Source of the DNA: Paratinospora sagittata
Lineage: Eukaryota; Streptophyta; Magnoliopsida; Ranunculales; Menispermaceae
Reading direction: 5' to 3'
Assembly: GCA_035771175.1 (NCBI GenBank)
Contig: CM069601.1
Span: 4,238,001-4,302,000, forward strand
DNA: 64,000 bases
Position 1 is the stretch's first letter. Each line of letters begins with the position of its first letter. Below the pieces are notes generated by a model. It was not told where the DNA came from and did not search any database. It saw only the letters and a program-made list of their open reading frames with translations. Shown here one piece after another: positions 56,222 to 64,000 of the stretch. Position numbers and translations under genes: made by a program.

Positions 56222-56293
56222 GGCGCCTGAACGTTCGGGAGTTGCGCCTGAACGTTTGGGCATGCGCCTGAATGTTCGGGCATTGCGCCTGAA
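56222..56293 (-). repeat. ~21-bp direct repeats upstream of LTR TATA box
   Basis: Three and a half copies of a unit like TGCGCCTGAACGTTCGGGCA lie just upstream (minus-strand sense) of the TATATAAA box at 56205-56212. The location suggests an enhancer of the LTR promoter; that role is inferred. Confidence 0.75.
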
Positions 56294-56438
56294 ACAATGT
56301 GTGTGCGCATCACTATATCCATTGATGTTATTTTCAGATATCGGCGTAGTTATTTAAGTGAAACAATGTATTGAGATAAGTGTAAACAATGTTTCATCAA
56401 TTTCTTGATAAGTGAAAATAGTACAATATATCACATCA

Positions 56439-59400
56439 TTAGTTGGTACTAGAAAACAATTTAGGGTATTTCTGTTTAATTGTTGTTTCTAGTTCCCATG
56501 TTGCTTCCTCTATGCCGTGGTGATCATTCTCTCTTGATACTTATTTCCTTCCTCAACCCAAACCTCGACTAAAGGGATGATATGCGAAGGATCAGGACGA
56601 TACTTGCGAAGCATAGATACATGAAAAATGTCATGAACCTTAGGCATGGACGATGGAAGGGACAAACGATAAGCAAGTTTGCCAATATGTTCAATGATCT
56701 GAAATGGACCGATGTACCGCGGGGAGAGCTTTCCTTTGATCCCAAAGTGTTTGACACCTCGTGTGGGATGGACTTTTAGAAAAACAAAGTCCCCCTTATC
56801 AAATTCTAGAGGCTGTCGTCGTTTGTCAGCATAGCTCTTCTGTCGACTTTGTGCAACACGAAGTCGTTCCTTTACTAGTGTGATCTTCTCAGAAGTCTCT
56901 TGAACTAGTTCAGGGCCTAACTGCGGTCGATCTGCCATATCTAACCAGCATACCGGAGATCTGCAAGGGCGACCATAGAGAGCCTCGTACGGTGCCATGC
57001 CGATACTAGTTTGGTAGCTGTTGTTGTATGCAAACTCAGCTAAATGTAAATACTTTGCCCATCCGTCATTAAAGTCCAAAATGCAGCATCGTAACAGTCT
57101 TCTAAGATTTGGATAAGCCGCTCTGACTGCTCATCAGTCTGAGGGTGGAAGGCTGTGCTCATAGTGATCTTAGAACCCATTCTACTCTGGAAGCTTTTCC
57201 AAAAGTTTGATGTGAATCGAGGGTCTCGATCGGAGATGATCGTGAGTGGTATGCCATGAAGGCGTACGATCTCTCTTTCATATAATTCTGCAAGTTTGGC
57301 GGGGTTATTCGTGAACTTTATTGGCAAAAAATGTGCAGACTTTGTAAGTCTGTCAATGATGACCCAAACAACATCTTGCCCTTTATTATTTCGAGGTAAG
57401 GCCGTAACAAAATCCATTGCGATGTTCTCCCATTTCCATTCTCCAATAGGTAACGGTTGGAGAAAACCAGAGGGAAGTCTTCGTTCTGCCTCAACTTTCT
57501 GGCAAACGAGACAACGAAGTTTGCAATTGCCTTCTTCATTCCAAAAAAAAGAGTTGTCGCTTGACATCCTTGTACATCTTGTCACCTCCAGGATGCATAG
57601 CGTACCTTGAACAGTGCATCTCAGTAAGCACTTCTTTTCGAACCTCAGGATCGTTCGGTAGACAGAGACGTTTATTATAAAAAACGGTTCTGTCTTCAGT
57701 GACCAACCAGTAAGGAAGGTCCTGTCAGCTGAGTAGAAGTTCTCGTTTCTCCATTAACATAGGGTCATTGGCTTGAGCTGCTGAAATCTTTCTGATAATT
57801 GAGAGAGGTGTGGTCTTGGTCCCTCTTCATTCAGCTGTAGGTTAAAGTTCTTCACCTCTGTAGCCAACTTCTCCATTTCGTAGTTAAGAGTGCAAGCAAC
57901 ATAAGATTGTCTACTCAGGGCATCAACCACAACATTGGCCTTTTCGGGATGGTATTGGAGTTGAAAGTCATAATCTTTCAAGAATCCCAACCATCGTCTT
58001 TGGCGGAGGTTTAGGTCTCTCTGGGTGTATATGTACTTAAGACTCTTGTGATCTGAGAAGACCTCGAACCGTTCACCGTATAGGTAATGACGCCATAATT
58101 TCAGTGCAAATACGATAGCAGCAAGTTCGAAGTCATGTGTTGGGTAATTACCCTCATGAATCTTCAGTTGCCTCGAGGCATATGCAACAACTTGGCCTTC
58201 TTGCATTAGTACGACACCTAAGCCTTAAAGAGAGGCGTCGGTGTATAGTAAAAATCCAATTGCATTTCTTGGAGTGATAAGTACAGATGCCGTCGTGAGG
58301 CGTTTCTTCCATTTCTGAAATGATGCTTCACAGGCGGGATTCCAAATGAATCGCATGTCTTTTCGAGTAAGCTTGGTCATAGGTTCAGCAATCTTTGAGA
58401 TGTCCTTGATGAAGCGTCTGTAATAGCCAACCAAACCAAGAAAACTCATAATCTAAGTAACAGTGGTAGGCTGCTTCCAGTTTAAGACTGCTTCAACCTT
58501 ACAAGGATCTACCTCAATGCCATTGCTTGAAACCACATGGCCTAGGAATTGAACTCTCTTCGCCCAAAACTCGTACTTACTCAACTTTGCATACAGTTGG
58601 TGGCTTCTCAAGGTCTGGAGGACTATCTTCAAGTTTATCTTATGGTCTTCCTCGGTTGAGGAATATATCAAGATGTCGTCCACAAAAACCACCACAAATC
58701 GGTCTAAGTATAACCTGAATATGCGATTCATCAAATCCATGAATGAAGCAGGTGCATTTGTTAGACCAAACAGCATGACCAAGAACTCGTAGTGACCGTA
58801 CCGAGTTTTGAATGCCGTCTTGGTAATGTCCGACTCTCGAATTTGGAGTTGGTGATAACCGGACCGTAAATCAATCTTAGAGAAGTATTTGGCATCTCTA
58901 AGTTGCTCGAACAAGTCATCGATCCTGGGCAACGAATATATGTTCTTGATGGTGACGTTATTCAACTTGCGATAATCGATGCAAAGTCGTAACGAACCAT
59001 CCTTTTTGCGAACAAACAGAACTGGAGCGCCCCAGGGTGATGAACTCTTTCGGATGAAGCCATTACTCTCTAATTCCTTCAGTTGTTTGTCTAATTCGAC
59101 CAGCTCGACATTAGACATTCTGTATGGTGGAATTAAGATAGGCCCTGTCCCAGGTATGAGGTTGATCTCAAAATCGAATTCCATAACTGGAGGTAGACCA
59201 GGAAGGTCATTTAGAAAACCTGTTGGGAATTCAGATATGACTTGAACATCATGTACTTCGAGAGGGTATAGTGCTGGTGATTTGTTTTCATTACCAAGGG
59301 ATAGAGCTCGAAGTTGTGCCTTGAAAAGGGCAACTGTTGATTTGTGTATCCATTGCCTTATTCCCTGAAGTTTGACCAACTCTCCTGTAGGCAAGGTTAA

Positions 59401-61029
59401 CTGAACTTGCTTCTTCATACATTCGATCTTTGCATTCAGTGGTGCTAGCCAGTCCATGCTGCGGATGATGTCAAAGTCTTCAATATCCATCACAAAAAGA
59501 TCTGCATATATTATCTGTTCTGACATTCGAAGCTCACATCGAGAACACTGCAAATTCACGTCAGTACCAGATCTGAACGGTGATGTGACATGGAGTGTGA
59601 TGTTTGTGGGTTCAGGATGCAGGCCTAAATGGATTACCAATGCCGACGATATAAAATAATGCGTAGCATCTGAATCAAGCAAAACATGCACCATTGTATT
59701 GAACAAAGGAAAAGTACCTTTGACGACATTGTTGTCTGAGAGGGGTTGTTGAGCGATGGCAAATGCTCTGCCCTGATTCCGTTGACCCTGGTTTTGCCTG
59801 GGTTGGGCATTAGCAGCAGGTGGTGCTTGTTGGACTGGAACAACGAGAATAGGTTGTTGAAGGTGCGGACAGGCATATTTGAGGTGGCCCTGCTGGCCGC
59901 AGTTGAAATAAGTCGGCCTGTACTGCTGATTGTTTTGCTGGCCTTGCTGATTGTGGTGTCGACCACCACCTCTGCCATTGCCATTTCTACGGCCACCCCT
60001 TCCATAACGACCTCCACCGCCATAATTTCGGAAACCCTGATGGGTAGGGTTAGAAGGTTTAGCCGTAGGTGTTGTGGCCTCATTCTTCGAAACAGGGGCT
60101 GGGAGGGCTGGTTTTTTATTGTAGTAGGGCTTCTTCTTGTTGCCATGTTGCGAGCCTTGTTGGGAAAACGTTGCAGGCCATTTTCCTTTATTCATTCTCT
60201 GCTCTTATAAGATCTTCTCTTGTTCGAAGCTCATGGCCTTGTCAACAACCTCCTTGTAAATCTTGAGATCCATGATCGACAAGGCTTGTCGAATATCATG
60301 GCGAAGGCCATTATAAAATTTCTCAGTCTTATCTTGCTCCGTTGAGATGGTGGAGAGAGAGTAGATCGATAATTCTTTGAACTTGCCAGCATATTCCCTA
60401 ACGGTCATGGTGCCCTGGTATAACTTTGCGAATTCCTAGCGCTTATGTCTCTTCACAGTGCCGGGGAAATACTCATCAATTAATAATGACTCGAACTGTT
60501 GCCAAGTCATATCGGCTATGTTGACTTTTGGGTCCTCTTTCACTGTTATCCACCATGTGTTTGCTCCACCAACAAGTTGGAAGGTCGCTAGTGGAATTTT
60601 TTGAGTCTCATCGACTTCTATTGCATCAAGAGCCTTCTTTGACTCATCCAGCCACTTTTGCACCTCATCAGCCTCAATGGTGCCAGCGAAAGTAAGATGT
60701 TGTAGCCGCTTGTATTTAGTAATTTGATCGATTTGAGATTCCGACCCAAATTTTACAGGTGCTTGAACCGTGGTAACCTGATTGGCAGTGGTCTCACGAA
60801 CGGCCGTTTGATCAGTGACTTTCATCGCCTCAATAAATCCGGCGAAGAAGGTTTCTATACTTGAAGACATGGCAAAGGGTGCGGGTGTGAGTGGTATTGC
60901 CTGCCTAGGTGTAGTGGCAGTGTAGGGTGTGGCCTGTGCTGTTGTCGGAGGCGGCGGTTCCTGAATCTCAGGAGGTGCCTCCACTGCTGGACGGACAGTA
61001 TGTGGCCTTCCTCTCTTCCTGGTTTGCAT
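56439..61029 (-). pseudogene. Older Ty3/gypsy gag-pol, degenerate
   Basis: Minus-strand remains of a full gag-pol chain: gag from 61029 (MQTRKRGRPHTVRPAVE; TWQQFESLLIDEYFPG), a zinc knuckle with its first Cys replaced by Tyr ([15 protein letters not shown]), a protease whose active site is DSDAT instead of DSGAT, RT with FVDDILIYS, RNase H, integrase (MDFVTALPRNNKG; ISDRDPRFTSNFW) and a chromodomain end (HHGIEEATWELE). In-frame stops are at about 60436, 60205, 58453 and 58225, and frames shift around 57550-57750, 57080 and 56515. About 30 codons of the chromodomain start are missing. It is a different lineage from the young element and cannot be active. Confidence 0.9.
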
Positions 61030-61444
61030 TTTCTCACTGGCAAGGAGAAAAATAAAACTAAGATTTAGAAATTGTAGCCAAGTATAATGTTATAGTATGC
61101 TCAACAACAAATTCGAGAGTACTGCAATATTAAAATCACCTATTTTTCTAAGTATAGTGTAAGGTTTTTGTTGAGGAATCAAAGAATTTTATGTGCCTCG
61201 TATGGTTGGCCATGTTGTAAAAACAAGGTTAGAAAATTTATATAATAAGTATAGAACTTTGCAAGTATTTCAATGATTTGGTTTTGGTCTTTGTGAACAT
61301 ACATATATATTTCATTGAAAATCCATACGAGTCATAAGAATTCTAAGATGTGCCTCGGTAAATATCCTGATCTAATGTTTTATCGTAATCTTATGTATTC
61401 AGACTCTTACTCTTAGTCTTTTCGATTATTATCCAAGTTCGTGT

Positions 61445-61694
61445 GTCCCATACCACATGAATTTAGTAATAAGGGTGTCAACCAAGTTAAGTTGTATGAA
61501 CACGGTCTCTAAAAACATTGTTTGAATAGAAGTTCACCAATAGTATCTTCCAAGTTTACTCGTCCCATACCGTGTAAACTTAGTGATAATATTAGTAATG
61601 CAACATTCTCCAAATGTTTCTTTTCATACAAGGTCGTGGGTTTTCTTACTTCCACATTTTATTTAGTATCTTCCAATTTTGTTGTGTCTCATAC
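61445..61694 (-). repeat. Repeated leader stem-loops, older element
   Basis: GTCCCATACC is at 61445 and 61562, and GTCTCATACC at 61685. Around the second, AAGTTTAC and GTAAACTT form an 8-bp perfect stem. Weaker stems flank the others (AAGTTC/GAATTT; AATTTTG/CCAAAGTT). A TAGT(G/A)ATA tail follows each, as in the young element. No PBS or 5' LTR lies beyond, so this leader is cut off at about 61740-61840. Confidence 0.72.
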
Positions 61695-61840
61695 CACTCC
61701 AAAGTTAGTGATACAAAAGAAAGAATGGTTGTAAGTCGGCCCACCAAAGATAGTCTTAAACAAAACATTTCATTCATATATAAAAGAAAAATTTACAATG
61801 CCAGTAATCAGTTTTGATTTCCCTGCCTATTACCGCTCCT

Positions 61841-63255
61841 TCAAGATCTCCTGCTAGGTACAGAACGACTACTAATAGAATGTTGAGAGTTTGCTCGCTC
61901 TACTTCGGGGTTTTGCATACGTGTTAAGATACTATTTTGAGTCTCTCTCATTTCAGCAATATTGGATGCCATTTCATTTAACTGTTCAAAAAGGTTAGTC
62001 GATTGGCCCATTGGTGGTTGATGGCTCGATTGTCCCATAGGTGGAGGGTAAGCCATAGGCATTGGGGAAAGTATTGGTTGTACGGGTGATTCATAGGTGA
62101 AAGGTAATTGTTTTGAAATAGTGGGCTTATTGGGATGTTCTGCCCTCCAAAATTTGGTGCCGCCCAATACTGTTGTTGTTGGGTTACAGGAACTTGCGGG
62201 AATGGTTGACATGGTACCTCAGGTGTTGGAAACCTTTGGTACGAAGTGTTTTCCTGAGTTGGCATGTTCCAAGCAGGTAGATTCGCTTGAGTACTTTGTC
62301 TATTTTGAGGTTGATTTAGGTTGGTAAATAAATCTCCCTCAGTGAATAGATGACCGGTTGGATCATTATTTGGGTATGGGTTTGATGTAGGATTTGACTC
62401 ATTATTTGTTGTTTCTCTAACGGGAATCTTGCGTCGACTTTTTCGAAGGCAACGTCCATGCTCGTCTCTCATTTTCTCGGCATTTCCTATCGTCGTGCCG
62501 AATACTTCCTCGTCAGTTACCCCTCCACTTGTGCCATATGTCTTGAAGCTAGAGGATGTTGTAACTGGTTCAGTGATCTGCTTCGACGTCCCATCAAAAG
62601 TGTTGACGTTTGCCTCGTATAGCATCCTCATAATCAAGACTCCGTAGCCGAGGAATTCCTTTCTCAAAGGGTTTTGTATCACCCTCAACATTTGTTGGAT
62701 AATAATGTGAGGTAGGGAGACATTAATTTTCTTCTCTATGCAGTATAACATAAGAAGTTGAACCCTTGACATAGTGCCTTTAGTCCCCCTTTCTGCCAAG
62801 ATGTTGCCGTATACAATCTTTCCGAGGCCGGCAAGAGATGGCTTAATATGATTGTTTGGGAGGTTGGTGTACGTCGATTGAGTGTATGGCTCTTTGGCGA
62901 GGGAATTGAACAATTGTTCATTAGACTCTGCGATCTCTGCAACTGTCTGGGGTTCATGTGGATAAATAATCCTCTCCTCAATTGGAATCTCCATAAGTCG
63001 AGCAATAATCTCGATATTGATAGGAATTTTCATTCCCATGACTGTTGTCTCCAAAATAGGGCTGGTCTCATCTCCTTGAAGTCCCACGAAATTCATAGCT
63101 TCATAGAAGGATCTCACCAAGTTGTAAGAGACGTGACCCTCAACTTTGGTTATATTTAACCAACCCAGTGTTGCGAGTTTGTCGTGAAGGATTGGGCGGA
63201 GGCGGAAATCTCTATTGTCGATGCTCCTCATAGTCATAACCTCCCTTTTGGACAA
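61841..63255 (-). pseudogene. Putative plant transposon-type ORF, frameshifted
   Basis: A 425-codon minus-strand frame (63255-61978; first ATG at 63237) is followed by an overlapping frame (to 61841) that continues the same protein after a one-base shift near 62060-62080. The N-terminal about 230 residues (LVRSFYEAMNFVGLQGDE, MKIPINIEIIARLMEIP, SRVQLLMLYCIEKKINVSLP) resemble the helical domain found in many proteins of plant LTR-element origin ('putative plant transposon protein' domain). The C-terminal half is Asn/Pro/Gln-rich and ends with a short coiled-coil-like segment (LFEQLNEMASNIAEMRETQN). It precedes the older element's leader on the same strand and may be part of it or of a neighbouring element. 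The domain call is from general resemblance. Confidence 0.55.
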
Positions 63256-63459
63256 TTCCTTGAGTCTAGTGGGAATTGGTTCCCTACTATTGGGAGTTGT
63301 TCCTTCACTTGAAGTCGTTCTTTAGCTGTAAGGAAAATAAATTTGTGAAAGACACAAAATAAATTCCTAACATTTTTTAAGATTTATTCTTTGTCTTTTA
63401 GACAGTATTTTCTATTTTTCTCTTGATATTTATGCCATCATGAAAATCAAAATTCTTTA

Positions 63460-63739
63460 TTAGCAATATGATATATATATATATATATATATATATATCG
63501 TATACGTATATGAATGTATAGATATATATATTTAATCATAACTATACATATAGTTTTCATAAATCAACTATATATATATTTGAAATTAAACTATATAAAA
63601 ATTATATATAGTTTTCTTAGATATATATTTAATGCAAATCTTAACTATATATAATTCATATATATATAGTTCTAAAGACATATATATATATATATATATA
63701 TCTAATAACATTTTTCATTTAAATTTTTTTGGTCAAATA

Positions 63740-63807
<68 letters not shown>

Positions 63808-64000
63808 TATATACTAAGGTATATAGATATATATATTCAATCATAACTATATCTATAGTTTTTTATAAATCATGACTATATGTATATGTAAATCAAACTA
63901 TATAAAAATCATATAGTTTTCTAGATATATATTTAATATAAATCTCAACTATATATAATTAACATATAAATATAGTTCTAGAGATATATATATCTAATAA
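63460..64000. repeat. AT-rich tandem duplication
   Basis: Two units of roughly 330 bp (about 63475-63720 with its TA run, and 63740-64000) share TAATCATAACTATA, AACTATATAAAAAT, TAGATATATATTTAAT and ATATAGTTCTA in the same order. Each starts with a (TA)n run, the longer at about 63741-63804. The array may continue beyond the window. Confidence 0.8.

Larger units (their letters stand above)
51802..56438 (-). mobile_element. LTR of the older Ty3/gypsy element, split by a solo LTR
   Basis: The sequence starts TGTCACACCCCACCC at 51802 and continues to 52734, is interrupted by a 3.1-kb solo LTR, and resumes at 55876. On the minus strand a TATATAAA box (plus 56205-56212) lies between upstream direct repeats and a leader-like region. 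Two 65-bp tandem copies around TTCACGTAC and GGGCGTAG lie at 52195-52345. It directly follows the end of the older element's coding region, so it is taken as that element's 3' LTR. The exact boundary near 56440 was not fixed. Confidence 0.6.

Noticed and set aside
56222..56293. CRISPR-like short repeats
   Set aside because: The units are directly adjacent with no distinct spacers, lie next to a TATA box in an LTR, and the genome is plant nuclear DNA.

Overview
The window is nuclear DNA from a flowering plant, most likely a eudicot. It is AT-rich, its genes have GT-AG introns, and it carries plant-type genes (a cytosolic ribosomal protein S18 gene, a FRIGIDA-like gene, NAC-domain genes) among LTR retrotransposons, SINEs, Helitrons and MITEs. 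The species cannot be fixed from the sequence.

Region by region: (1) 1.3-8.8 kb, RPS18 on the plus strand in four exons. Its start codon is an exon on its own, and the 5-kb third intron holds nested Helitron-like elements and a MITE. (2) 8.8-16 kb, intergenic, with a long fold-back element, two SINEs and a MITE. (3) 16-23.7 kb, a FRIGIDA-LIKE 4 type gene. Its upstream region has a cluster of six G-boxes and a repeated promoter module interrupted by a solo LTR. (4) 25-40 kb, a tandem duplication of a divergent NAC gene on the minus strand. Copy A is open and has two alternative last exons. Copy B is broken. Each copy has orphan NAC exons upstream of it. SINE insertions with visible empty sites in sister copies give the order of duplication. 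(5) 40.7-51.3 kb, a recent chromodomain Ty3/gypsy element on the minus strand with 2.5-kb LTRs, a 5-bp target duplication (GCTTT), a PBS and a PPT, but two in-frame stops. (6) 51.8-61.8 kb, an older, heavily damaged Ty3/gypsy element, also minus. Its LTR is split by a 3.1-kb solo LTR related to the family in (5). (7) 61.8-64 kb, a frameshifted plant-transposon-type ORF and an AT-rich tandem duplication.

The host genes are housekeeping (RPS18) and regulatory (FRL4, NAC) and form no operon or shared pathway. Most of the window's history is mobile-element insertion. The least expected signals are a repeated stem-loop (conserved loop GTCCCATACC on the plus strand) in the leaders of both Ty3/gypsy elements, the NAC exon-duplication array, and the split promoter repeats of the FRL4 gene.
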